A stretch of 64,000 nt of DNA from assembly GCA_033002965.1 (NCBI GenBank), contig JAURVB010002561.1, positions 40,435 to 104,434 of the forward strand. Reading direction: 5' to 3'. Within the stretch, counting starts at the first letter, position 1. Each line of letters starts with the position of its first letter. A program made the position numbers and the translations under genes. The DNA is from Piper betle. Lineage: Eukaryota; Streptophyta; Magnoliopsida; Piperales; Piperaceae. Below the pieces are notes generated by a model. That model saw nothing but the letters and a program-made list of their open reading frames with translations. It did no database searches and was not told the origin of the DNA. Positions 49,401-59,299 of this stretch are shown piece after piece.

Positions 49401-52400
49401 ATATTCAGGGGCTTTCGGCGGACTTATAATTTCAAATCCGCATCTCACGTGGCAGACGTATCATTTTGAAATCCGGGCAGACGTCAGAAAGAATAATATA
49501 CTTCTAGTTGAAATCCTAAGATATCGGATTCTTTTCTTTATAAGACGGATGTATCCGAATTATAAAAAGTAGTTTAAATTCCTGTAATATCCAAAGTTAT
49601 AAATAAGCAAAAGTAGCATCAATATAAGTGTGTAAGTGTCTGTAAGGTAAGTACAAAACGTCTGTTTAAGTGTGCAAAGAGTCTGTAAAGATGTGACGTT
49701 TACAACATCGTGCAGATCTTCTACAAGTAAGTTTGTATTTTTATTGTGAAAAAGAGTGTTTATGTATACTGTATTTACTCTGCTCTGATTATTAAAATTC
49801 TAGTCTTTATTCTATAAGTAAGTAAAATTAGACTTTAGTTCAATCTGAGATTCTCGAATTTTATAAGTAAAATTAGACTTTAGTTCAATCTAAGATTCTC
49901 GAATAAAGGCCGCTGAGTCTTAGACATTGGGATTAAGGCAAGAGGCTGTTCAACCGTGAAGTCCATTAAAACATGCCAAAAAGGGAAGTGGATTGATCTA
50001 AAGGCCAATTTTACCACTTATTAATGATTGATATTACTATAATAATCTTAGCCGCAATTGTAATATCTATTTTATTTGTCTTTATCTGTACAAGTTGTTG
50101 ATTTGATCTAAAGGCCAATTTTACCACTTATTTATGATTGATATTACTGTAATAATCTTAGCAGTAATTGTAATATTTATTTTATTTGTCTTTATCTGTA
50201 CAAGTTGTTGATTAATGAGTCTTTTCGTACTTGCTAAAGATAGAGTACCCATATTAAGCTTAGATACAACTAACATTTTCATAAAGATAATCATATTACC
50301 TTTTATACTTCCTCTAATAGTTACTTGGATAATAGTTTCTTGTATAACCATAAACGAAGTAATAGTTATCTTTGGTCAAATCTTTAAAGGGTAAAAAAAA
50401 AAACACCCTCAATTTGGTATTAGAGCAAAGTTAGTAAATCCTAGGACACAATAGATACTTTAAACTATCTCAACTCAGAAATAACAAATCATCAGAAAAC
50501 CTTAATTAAACTAGAAAATAGTACGTTATGGTGTAATATTAATAATAACACCTTTAAACATGACCTTCATGGGACAAATCCTCAGCTGAACAGTATTGTA
50601 GACTTACTCATAAATTTAAGAGAAAATTTAAAAGTCCAATCTAAATCTAAACCTATAAAAACTTCTAATTTAGACTATATTAAAGACCAAAATAAAATTA
50701 TTTTAGAAAAACTATCTCTTACGCATATAAGTTCAATAAAACAAGAACTAGATTTAATAAAAGAAGACCTAAATTTTATAAAACAAGAAATAACAACAAT
50801 AACAAGAGAAATCAATTTAAAACTCCTTTAGTATCATCTAAACCGTGGCTTTACCGGTAAAATGTCCTTAAAACTTCTCTCAAGAACTAATAAGAATACT
50901 ATTACTAAAGAGCATAACAATGACCTAAGAATAGATGAAGTAATCGATATAGATAAAAACTTTAAAATATATAATAAAAAACAATTAGCTGATTTAAATC
51001 CTAAAATATTATATAAAACTGGACTTTTTGATTTTTCTACACAAGTTTTAAACTCAATAAGAGAAATACCAATAAGCTGTACAGGAAATAAATCTATAAA
51101 TCTTGATTTATTTCATCCCAAAACTATAAGTGAAATTGTTCATCTTAAAAAATCTTTACTTCATATAGGATTAATAGTAGTAGGATTAAAAAGTTTAAGT
51201 CGACAAGGATTAGGAACTAAAACTTTAGTATTAATCTATGATGGATGCTGGAAAAATAATATGAAAAAAGCAATAGTTGTAGGAGAAGTAGATATGAACG
51301 AAGGAACTAGCTTATTATATTGTGCCCCTGATTTATTAAAATCAACAAAAGACTTAAAAAACCTTAAAATAGGAATACAAACCAAAGGTTATGAAGAATA
51401 CGATGGAGACAATTTAATACTAAGTTTAACTATACTTGGAAAATTAATAAACTCTACAAGTACACAATACCAAGTACATATGGACGGTATAATTCAATCA
51501 CTTTCATCCAAAGGAATTAAAATGATAAATCCAATGAAAATTCAAGGAGAGGAATTAACAGGATTAGAATGGGACTTAAGTAAACACGATCAAGAAAACA
51601 CTGCTATTCTAAAACCCTCTAAAAGCATAATTTATGAAAATTCTAAAGGAAGATATTCTATGAGATTAACAGATTATACACAAACTACAAACGATTCAGA
51701 AAGATTAGAGGAAGAAGAAACTTCTTTGATGAATGAAGTAGTTAGTAATGAGATATATGTACAATTCGAACATAATTCTATAGACTGGTATAAAACTCAA
51801 ATAGCTTTATTAGAAAAACAACTTAAAGAACATAAACAAGAACCTACAGATACTTTCTAGAACATACAACAAGAGGTAAAAATTGGAGAAGAGGTATTCG
51901 AATATCAAAAAGATCAATAGTTTTATCACAAAGAAAACGACGAAGATATGCAAGAAGACAGTGAAGATACTATTATGGAGAAAAATTTGATATTAATAGA
52001 CATAAAGGACAAATAATTCCTTTCCTAACATCATACAATTTGCAGTAATAGTTTAAGCATTGAATATATTGGTGGAACACTCGGTGTTGCAAACTTATTC
52101 AGTGAATCATCAGCCTCTAATAGAGGCAGTATCACTACTTTGTAAAACAAGGTTCATGACTTTAGCTAGCAACAAAATGAGCAGGTTGCAGCTATTATTA
52201 TAATAAAATTAACTGTAAACAGTAAAATAATTTGTAAAAGACGCAAGCAACAATTATCACCAAAATATAACTGGTCAAAAATCCTGCTTCTTTGCATGCC
52301 AGCTACACAAAAAAGTATAGTGTACTGCTAGAAAACCATTTAAAGTTTACTAAAACCTCTGTTTCTCGCCCTTAATATACCCTAGTTCCAATAAAGAAGT

Positions 52401-53015
52401 GTATAGTGTTCTGGACTGATTTGAAAACTCACAACAACTCCAATAGAATTATTGTCAGCATGATCATTTTCTTAACTTCCAACATGATATTCCAAAAGTA
52501 CAATTAGCCTTAGACTCGACCAAAAGGAAACTATGCAAGGGAAAAAAATTTTAAAATAACGACGTCAACAAAAACAACGGAATGTCAATCTATCAATGGC
52601 TGCAAAGTTATCTATACCATTCAAACTCTCGACAATGAGATGGACATCACTCATAGATCTTGAAGAAAGGCAACGTTGATAAAAAATGATAAGGCTTAAC
52701 CTACACAACATCTAATTACTAATCTAAATTATCCAATACATTGTAGTAGACTATCACCATGAATTCATCAAAAAAGAAAAGAAAAAAACACATACAGAAA
52801 CTATTTCTTGATACAGTCAACAACAAAGAAAACCTGGCGAGACGGGTGTAGAAGAGCTCTTTGGAAAGAATATTGCACTTCTCCACGGTGGGCGGGTCCT
52901 GGATATATGGTTTTCTCTGTTCCAACAAGTGCTTATAGGAAGCACTTCCATGCCTGGCTACAAATTGGGAAGCCTGAAAAGCTTTGGACTGCAACTGCAC
53001 CAACTTCGTCGCCAT
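43429..53015 (-). CDS. Mitochondrial ATP synthase subunit g, two exons split by a 9.2-kb intron
   Basis: Subunit g belongs to the membrane sector of mitochondrial F1Fo ATP synthase and supports dimer formation in the inner membrane. Exon 1 is 53015-52834 (- strand), starting MATKLVQLQSKAFQASQFV and ending at YTRLA with a CAG|GT donor. Exon 2 is 43615-43429, after a TTTAG acceptor, reading IPGRYESFWKELDYVKHLW, then LKVEDAGIAALFGLE and ending RGFTFTGYFP. The junction codon (AG|C) gives LASIPGRYE, as in other plants. Total length is 122 residues, the usual size for plant subunit g. Both exons are intact. The 9218-bp intron (43616-52833) contains the endogenous pararetrovirus. A TTTAG acceptor-like site just before the ATG suggests an additional 5' UTR intron, perhaps with a GC donor near 53837. 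Confidence 0.9.
44106..44200 (+). mobile_element. Small third fragment of the pararetrovirus
   Basis: About 95 bp closely match 49902-49997 of the plus-oriented viral copy (GGCCGCTGAGTC ... AAAAAGGGAAG). They abut the minus-oriented copy at about 44193-44200, in opposite orientation to it. The junction has short homology (TGAACTAAAG against TGATCTAAAG). Confidence 0.7.
44426..44433 (-). promoter_or_regulatory. TATA box of minus-oriented viral promoter
   Basis: TATAAATA on the - strand in the viral intergenic region, equivalent to 49598-49605 in the plus copy. A TGACGTC motif (44549-44555) lies about 115 bp upstream, as in many plant pararetrovirus promoters. Confidence 0.55.
45069..46264 (-). 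pseudogene. Broken viral ORF downstream of RNase H
   Basis: It opens at 46264 with MASSSNNSSENSNAEVSPN and is interrupted by a stop at 46061 and several later stops and frameshifts. A coiled-coil-like segment rich in Glu, Lys and Gln follows near 45700-45560. The last part (45299-45069) includes GFLKAQIDMGHCTLAREKL and matches the plus-copy ORF at 48078-48404. The position after RNase H corresponds to the second ORF of florendoviruses or the transactivator of other genera. I cannot assign its role. Confidence 0.6.
46415..47001 (-). pseudogene. Viral RNase H domain
   Basis: The frame contains LQSFLGLLNYARKFIP, the RNase H motif IEIDSSKEGWGAILL and YASRNFPKNNW. It hits a stop at 46444-46446, and the conserved C-terminal end of the polyprotein continues in a shifted frame to about 46415. 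It is separated from the reverse transcriptase by a stop and frameshift at 47134-47001. Confidence 0.85.
47134..47802 (-). pseudogene. Viral reverse transcriptase domain
   Basis: About 222 codons of caulimovirid reverse transcriptase: KSGYNQIKM, AFTCPEGLYEWNVL, NAPAIFQRFMESLF and the catalytic YIDDILVAS. In the usual polyprotein it would follow the protease. Here the upstream part is decayed and the frame stops at 47134, before the connection to RNase H. Confidence 0.92.
48078..48404 (+). pseudogene. 3' part of the second viral ORF, plus copy
   Basis: This 108-codon frame includes LRPLFEACPELEVIIAEKA and a GFLKAQIDMSHCTLTREKL stretch, matching the minus copy at 45490-45150. The plus-oriented viral copy starts at about 48082, immediately after the divergent junction with the minus copy. 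Confidence 0.7.
48501..49010. mobile_element. Miniature hAT-like element inside the viral copy
   Basis: Ends are TAAGAGGTGCTAAACGAGCG and, read inward on the other strand, TAGGGTTGCTAATTGAGCGA. The interior is full of GAGTTCG, CTCGAG and GTCGA motifs, with a TA/AATA microsatellite (48858-48905) and a GAGTC run near 48935-48965. The minus viral copy lacks it. Just before it, AGCCAACTAAGCA is duplicated (48466-48500). Confidence 0.6.
49598..49605 (+). promoter_or_regulatory. TATA box of plus-oriented viral promoter
   Basis: TATAAATA in the viral intergenic region, with a GACGTCA motif about 115 bp upstream (49480-49486). It is the same arrangement as in the minus copy. Confidence 0.55.
49820..49909 (+). 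repeat. 45-bp direct duplication in viral leader
   Basis: AAGTAAAATTAGACTTTAGT and the following bases occur at 49820 and again at 49865. The minus copy carries only one unit. Confidence 0.8.
49994..50213 (+). repeat. 110-bp tandem duplication in viral leader
   Basis: Two copies of a 110-bp unit (starting TGATCTAAAGGCCAATTTTA at 49994 and 50104) differ at only a few positions. Each includes the start of the hydrophobic ORF. Confidence 0.88.
50134..50394 (+). pseudogene. Small hydrophobic ORF in viral leader
   Basis: An 86-codon frame from ATG 50134 to TAA 50392-50394 is interrupted by one TGA at 50209-50211. The first part reads VIVIFILFVFIC, a likely membrane segment. After the TGA an ATG at 50215 opens MSLFVLAKDRVPILSLD, then IIILPFILPLIVTWIIVSC, a second and possibly third membrane segment. 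The frame ends 20 bp before the tRNA primer site. I know of no counterpart in described caulimovirid gene sets. AT-rich composition favours hydrophobic codons, so a chance ORF is possible. Confidence 0.4.
50415..50426 (+). promoter_or_regulatory. tRNA-Met primer-binding site of the pararetrovirus
   Basis: TGGTATTAGAGC matches the plant initiator-tRNA primer site TGGTATCAGAGC at 11 of 12 positions, with a C-to-T change. By convention this marks the origin of a caulimovirid genome map. It lies about 450 bp before the movement protein. Confidence 0.75.
50445..50831 (+). pseudogene. ATG-less ORF with coiled-coil features before movement protein
   Basis: A 128-codon open frame lies between TAG stops at 50442 and 50829. 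It has no early ATG in frame. Its second half has heptad-like Ile/Leu spacing (SSIKQELDLIKEDLNFIKQE). It is in the same frame as the movement protein and is separated from it by a TAG and ten codons. It could be the N-terminus of a longer viral protein or a separate ORF reached by unconventional initiation. Confidence 0.45.
50862..51860 (+). pseudogene. Viral movement protein (30K superfamily)
   Basis: An open frame of 332 codons. The core LLHIGLIVVGLKSLSRQGLG followed by TKTLVLIYDGCW, and VVGEVDMNEGTSLLYCAPDL, is typical of caulimovirid cell-to-cell movement proteins, which line or modify plasmodesmata. The C-terminus is acidic with a coiled-coil (KTQIALLEKQLKEHKQ). The frame ends in TAG at 51858 and stays open after it, except for a second TAG at 51918, to 52013. 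As an old integrated copy it has no visible promoter of its own. I list it as a pseudogene although the frame itself is intact. Confidence 0.8.
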
Positions 53016-54000
53016 TCCCTCCTAAACCAAATCACAACATCAAATCATGGCATATGATCAGAACCAAGCAAAAATTGATGCACAATGCCTACGCCCAACT
53101 ATCGTAAAAAAAAAAACAAAACAATTTTTTTTAAAAAAACCATAGTGTTGCATTTGGGCTCGTACATAACATTTTCCAAACCCTACCAACATAAAAAGCT
53201 AATGAGAAATGAAATGCGTATGACAAAGGGATTAGCATTGTGATATCGATTATTTTTTTGCAAAAAAGGCAACGTAGTTGAGTCTATGAATTATAGGATA
53301 CAATCAGAACCAAGCAAATATAAATGCACGACGCCCAAGTCCAACTATCAAAAGATTAAAAGAAAAAAAAAGAAAAAAAAGCCAATAATTGTGCATTTGG
53401 CCTCGTACATAACATTTCCTAAACCCTACCCAAAAAAGAGATCATGACAAATCCATAAAGACCAGCGCTGCTACTAATGGGATATGATAAATAAAATATA
53501 CAATATAAATGGGGGGAAATAGCAGCTCAATCAAGCAACACCTTGCATTTATAAAAAATGAAAAAAAAAGCTGGAAGAAGAGAGATGAAGAATTGTGCAT
53601 TTTCATTTGGGCTTGTACATAATAATATTCTCTAAACCTACCCAAAAATTACAAAATAGTAAACAAAAAGAAAAATAAAAGAAAGCAAGATAAAATCCCA
53701 TATAGACCAAAATGAGAATTGAAATACGAAAAATAAGGTATTAAAACACTGTGCTAGCGAATATAGCAGCTCAATTAACGTCGGCGATCAACCGCCAATA
53801 TGAAATCGGGCGCGAGGGGAAGGGGGTATAGCTTGCCTGCCGTGAAGGTGTCGTCGGTGAACGTTGGCCGGGGATTCGCCGGGCGTGTGGACTTAAAGGC
53901 GGCGCCTTCCTTCGCTCATTGTGGATGATGAAGATGGGGAGCAAAATGGTCGTAGAGACTGAGTAGGCGGTGAAGAGTGGGCCTCATCGTTCGGTTGGTT
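53016..54000. other. Upstream region of ATP synthase subunit g gene
   Basis: The probable 5' UTR and promoter of the - strand gene lie here. A TTTAG acceptor-like site sits just before the ATG. A GC-rich block at about 53790-53960 may hold the first non-coding exon, with a possible GC-type donor (GGCAG|GCAAGC) near 53837. Between them is the tandem repeat listed separately. Evidence for the leader intron is only from splice-like sequence. Confidence 0.4.
53056..53780. repeat. Degenerate tandem repeat, about 245-bp period, near three copies
   Basis: AATCAGAACCAAGCAAA-type starts occur at about 53057 and 53300. Segments around GTGCATTTGG ... TCGTACATAACATTT ... AAACCCTACC occur near 53145, 53390 and 53595. 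The copies differ by indels and poly-A length. Confidence 0.6.
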
Positions 54001-55296
54001 TGGGTGAAACCAAACCGTAATGGCGTTGTTTCGTTAACCAAATAAGAACGGAATTGTAATTTATCACCAAACTAATTAAATTGAATTACTTTGATTTAAT
54101 TTTATTTTAATTAAATTTTGATCAAATAATCTAAATTAATAACTAGTCATTTTTTTTCTTTATTTCCACAACATTCAACTATATAATTGAATTTATAACC
54201 GACTAATTAATATTTTATTATCAAGACATATTTTCGCTTAAAATAATTGAAGATTTCTTAAAACTTTTTTTTGCTCGAAATAATGGTAAACAATGCTAGC
54301 AGCCCACATTTTGTTATTACTAGTTTTATGGTGCTCATGTAAAATGTTCTAACTTTTTTAAAAATAAAATAAAATTTTAAATTATTTTGCCACAAGACGG
54401 GGAAAATAAAATCTTTGTACTATTTTGATATGCACAAATTTTTTCTCTTTTTTAAAAAATAGGGTATTTAACCAATATTTAATAAAATATCTTGTCTATA
54501 ATTTCATAATCTCATTGAACTTAGTTCAACCCTTTTAAACGAAATACATTTTATCAAGCAAACAAGATGCATGAACTGCACATTTGCATATTTGCATATT
54601 TTGTATTCAGAATGAGCCCACATGAACTGCATATTTGCATTTGTCAAGCAAATAACATAAAATTTGAAACTCAGTGAAGAATCTGATGCAGCCAAAACAT
54701 GTTCCATGCTGACGATCTGTCATTTCTGACGTTCTCCCACCGAGTTCTAGCATGTTTGAGTTTGCTTGCAATTCATAAATACTTAGCAGATATCTTAACC
54801 CAAAACATAAGATACGGCAGAAACCCTGTTTAATGTTTAAGAAGGAAAAAAACACAAATATCTTTGGTTACAAACATATAATTGTGAATTGTTTTTTAGA
54901 GAAATCCTAGATCAACTTCTCCTTCAGCTATTGGAAGACTTACCTAAAATGACAATAGCCTAAAGAAAAGAAATTTCTTAGAGCACAAACTAAAAAGTTA
55001 AGAAAAAGGTTTACAAGGGTCAATCAGCTGCAATTGTGTTTGTTGAAAGTGAGATCATTCTGACATATCCAAATACATTCTACTACGTATGAGAATTTAC
55101 CTACGAATAAGCATTAATCCATCCTGCAGGAAAAACAAATAAAGGAAAAAAGATAGAATATTCAGGCCTGAATTCCAGGATAGAGTACTGAATTCCCAAA
55201 TTATTAAACGAAAGGACTAGTAAAATTGTAGTTAATCTGGCAAGCTCTGTATGAAAGAAAAAAGAGAGAAAATAAATAATTACCAATCATATTTAG
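54001..55296. other. AT-rich spacer
   Basis: No gene recognised. A short direct duplication (TGAACTGCA ... CATATTTGCAT) is seen near 54570-54640. The right part may belong to the hAT element whose transposase follows, but I found no terminal repeats. Confidence 0.45.
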
Positions 55297-57333
55297 CTAA
55301 TAAGCAAAGTAAAAAAATAATACCAGTTTCAATATGTTTAGGTCGTTTGGATCGCCTGTGATTTCAAATGGAACTACTCCATGTCGAATCCAATCTTCAG
55401 CACATATTAGAGCCTCCACCATGTTAGGAGTTAAATAACTCCTATAAGGATCTAACAAATATCCTCCAGTACTAAAAGCAGATTCTAAAGCTATTGTCGT
55501 GACTAATACAGCTAGTATGTCACGTGCCACGTGGGATAGAATAGGAAATTAATGACTATTTACCTTCCACCATAGCAATATGTTGAAATTTTCTACCCCA
55601 TTTTCAAGATCTTAATCTAGATATTTTTCAAATTCATGTTTGCTACTGCTACTTCCTGTTCGAAATTTATGCTTCTTATATAATGATTCTAGTATGTGAT
55701 CATCCTCTTCAACTGTTGGACTTTTGACAACTTGTTGCAAAGTATTCGAAGGTTGAAGTATCCCCTTGTACTCTTCATAAAGACGAACAAGAATATTCTT
55801 GGTTAATCCAGCTAATTTATCACCCAAAGGAACCTCATACATTTCTTTGAGACAAAACCAAAGGTAATTAAACTTGTAGCGAGGATCAAATACAATAGCT
55901 ATAAACATTAATAAGTTCTGCTTGTTCACATCACCCCAATATTTTGCAAACTTATTCATCATTCTCGTTGCCATCGCACATAAGGAGACATCAGGACTTA
56001 CTTTCCACTTCTTCAAAATCATATAAACCTGATTTACTTGATTGAAGAATATATTAGATGTGGCATACGATGTGCCTGATATCCTAACAGTAAGATCATA
56101 AAAACATTTTAAAAACTTCACCATATGTCTGCAATTGTTCCAATCATCCCTTGTAGGCACACCACTAGCCCCTGGCTCTGTCAAGTCACTTGCAAAACCG
56201 CCATCCTGATCTGCATATCTCTCAAATGCTCTTTCTAAAGGTTGAGCAATATCTAACATTAAATAAGTGGAATTCCATCTCGTACTCACATCCAAGCACA
56301 AAATTCTTTTACTTTCGATCTTCTCAAATTTTGCACACTCCTCAAATTTCTTGTAACGAGCTGAAGATGCCTTCACATACTTAATTGCTTCTCGAACACG
56401 AGAAATCGATATGTCTATATCTTTCAAACCATCTTTAACTATCAAATTTGTGATATGTGCACCACACCTCATATGAAATAATTCTCCCTTTACAAAAAGA
56501 GGACTCTTGTTGCCTAACTTCTTTTTCAAATATATCACAACATTGTCATTAGAGGCAGCATTGTCCACTGTTAAAGTAAATACTTTCTCAATATCCCAAT
56601 CTAGTAAACATCTTTCAACTTCTTTTCCACAAGCCTCTCCTTTGTGACTGGGAATTGGACAAAAGTTCAATATCTTTTTATTTAACTTCCAATCACGATC
56701 AATAAAATGAGCAGTGAGGCACATATAGTTTAGATTCTGGTTTGATGTCCATGTGTCCGTAGTGATGGAGATTCTTTGACCTGCTACTTTGAAATAAGTT
56801 TTCAATTCCCCTAACACATCAACATAACGACCAAGGCAATCTCTTACTACTGTAAACCTAGAAGGAATGGGAAATCCAGGACACATGGTATGCATGAAAC
56901 GTTGAAAACCCTCACTTTCCACAAATCTAAATGGCAATTCATCTAAAATGATCATATCAACGATCGCCTTTCTAATAGAAGAATGATCTACTTTACAAAT
57001 TACCATATTTCCTTCATTACCTCCACTTCCTGAATGAGGATCTACTTGGGCCGAATCAGATGGCTTCTTAGGGCAAGTAGATAAGTGACTTATAAGCGAA
57101 GAAGTGCCATTTCTAGAACTATAAACATACTCTTTAGAACAGTAATTGCATCTACTTCTGTCGCTTCCACCAGTTTGATCTTGAATCTTTGTAAAATGTC
57201 TCCAAACTTTTGATCTTGGCTTCATAAACCTCTTCTTTGTTGGTACAACTTCTTGTTGAAAATTTGTTGTTGAAGCAACTTGGTCATGCTCCATTGGATC
57301 ATCTTGGGTATGATAATCTAATTCGTTTGACAT
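55297..57333 (-). pseudogene. hAT transposase (RICESLEEPER/Ac-like), broken near C-terminus
   Basis: Transposase of the hAT superfamily. From the ATG at 57333 a 573-codon frame runs to a TAA at 55612. Residues about 40-88 form a BED zinc finger (VWRHFTKIQD ... CNYCSKEY ... HLSTC). The middle carries hAT motifs such as RISITTDTWTSNQNLNYMCL, LTVDNAASND and RCGAHITNLIVKDGL. The same frame continues past the TAA, meets a second TAA near 55550 and then encodes the C-terminal dimerisation domain (SAFSTGGYLLDPYRSYLTP) to about 55297. Only two in-frame stops break it, so decay is recent or an intron is missed. No terminal inverted repeats or 8-bp duplication were found. It could descend from an autonomous element or a domesticated relative. 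Confidence 0.85.
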
Positions 57334-59299
57334 CTAACAAAAAAAATTAAACCTATATCAATCAATTTTAAACATTAAGCAACATTAAAATTTACAAGAT
57401 AAATAATTTGATAATAAATGTTTATACAAGATAATTTGATAATCAATTGAAAAAACCTAAATAGTCACCAAAAGAAAACACCAAGGTGTGGGCACAACCT
57501 CATCTGTCATGTCAAACCATCTTGGTAAAAACTTCAGTCCTTAGCTTCTCTATTCCTCTTTTAGGCTCATTGTCTCACTTCCAAACTGTGCAATTGTGGA
57601 GAATTAAGTAATGACATTATAAACAGGAGAAGACTTTCAATGTTGTAATAAAAATATTATTGCATATGCAATATTGTTGAACATGTTGAACTGGGGCTTG
57701 TACTATTTGGGAGTTTGATATTATGAACATAATCAGAGACCTGTTTTACATTCAGCTAAAAGAAACAAGCCAATTTTATTCCGGTTTCTTTTCAATTTGA
57801 ACAGGCCAGCAGTCTAAAACTCTTATTTATCCTTTCTCTAAAGCATGGTCTTTTCTCTAGTCGTTGATACCCAATACCTAATGTTTTAGGGTCTCTGAAT
57901 CTGTATTTAACATCTTCACTGAAGAGGCCGAGTCTAGGATGGGAGAAGTTAATATATAAATTTTAGAAAATAATTTAAGTAATTAAAAAATAAATTTTAG
58001 AAGTCTGGCACGACTCAGAGTTAATATATAAATTATTATTATTATTATTATTATTATTATTGTTATTATATGATTTTTAGGAATTTATTAGTCTTATATT
58101 TAACTATTATCAAATTATTTAGATTTTAATATAAGTTTAGATTGATTAAAATATAATAATTTTTTATTAAAATTTCTTTCCTATTATATTTATTTGTATT
58201 ACGTGGCTTGTATTATAACATATATATATTTACTATAGTCTTATATATAATATTTATTTTAAAAAATCTTAATATTTTAATATTTATTAATTAATAGATA
58301 TTCATCATTTTGTTAATTTCAAACGTCTTACTTAAGAATTGTTAGATTTAAAATCCGATATGGTTAGAGGACATGTGCAAATTCTAATTAATTGAATAAA
58401 TTTTAATAGAAAACTAATATTTTTATAAATAAAAAAATAAATTATAATATTGTAAAATGGTTAAATCACATGTGACAACACCATATTAGTCTTCAATTTT
58501 ACACATATTTATATATAAGAAAAAGCTTCAATTAGCCAAAGGTAAGAAAAACTTCTTGTCCCAGATTCTAACATGAATTATTTAATTATAAGGGCAGTCC
58601 AAACTCGATGATTTTATAAAAAATTTTGCCCTCTTCCACCTCATTTGATGGTGGTGGCCAAACTGGGCCACAGTCAGTGGAACTGGGCCAGGCAGTCAAA
58701 CCCGGCCAAATCCGGCCGTGCAGCTTGATTTGAAGGCCCAACCAGAGTAGGCTGCCCTGCTAGGGCTCGTCACATTGCCCAGCTTTCTGCAGTGATGTGT
58801 GGTGATTGGCTGCAGAGTAACGCCATGGGAGGGCTGATCTCTGGATGGGTATGGTAAAAGAGTAAGAATATAACTTCTTATTCTTATTCTCAAAATGATA
58901 ATATAACTTCTTATTCTTATTCTCAAAATGATGACATTTAAACATTGAAAACACAGTCTGATTTAAAAAATTCCCCACATCCAATATATTTAATCTTCAA
59001 TTTTTTTAAAAAATCCAACTCAGGCAATAGCAAATTAACGCAAAAACTAAACAGCCGCAGAAGCGAAACTAGCGCTCTACACTGTGTCCAGTCAACAAAA
59101 ATCCAAACGGACAACAGATTTGGAAAGTGTCAAACATTATTCAAGGAATCAAAATTAAAAATGACATCATGAGGTGGACACGAGAAAGCCTCTTTTGTTT
59201 CAAACAAACTGCAGCAGAAAAAAATTCATGTGCAGATTCCAAGAAGAAATTTGCGTCCAAAACTATCATCATATGAGTATCATGCTTGAGGATGATCAA
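57334..59299. other. Spacer between hAT transposase and eIF2B delta
   Basis: No gene seen. It holds an ATT microsatellite (about 58034-58062), AT-rich DNA to 58560, and a direct duplication of ATAACTTCTTATTCTTATTC at 58869 and 58903 (period 34 bp). The last bases are 3' UTR of the eIF2B delta gene. ORFs overlapping the last exon on the + strand are shadows. Confidence 0.5.

Larger units (their letters stand above)
48082..52045 (+). mobile_element. Endogenous pararetrovirus, plus-oriented segment
   Basis: Order: tail of the second ORF, intergenic promoter region (48440-49900, interrupted by a miniature element), repeats and a small hydrophobic ORF (49820-50394), tRNA-Met primer site (50415), an ATG-less ORF and the movement protein (50862-51860), then a decayed continuation to about 52045. 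It diverges from the minus copy at about 48070-48082. The two segments overlap in the second ORF and intergenic region. Together they cover most of a viral genome except the coat protein. Confidence 0.85.
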
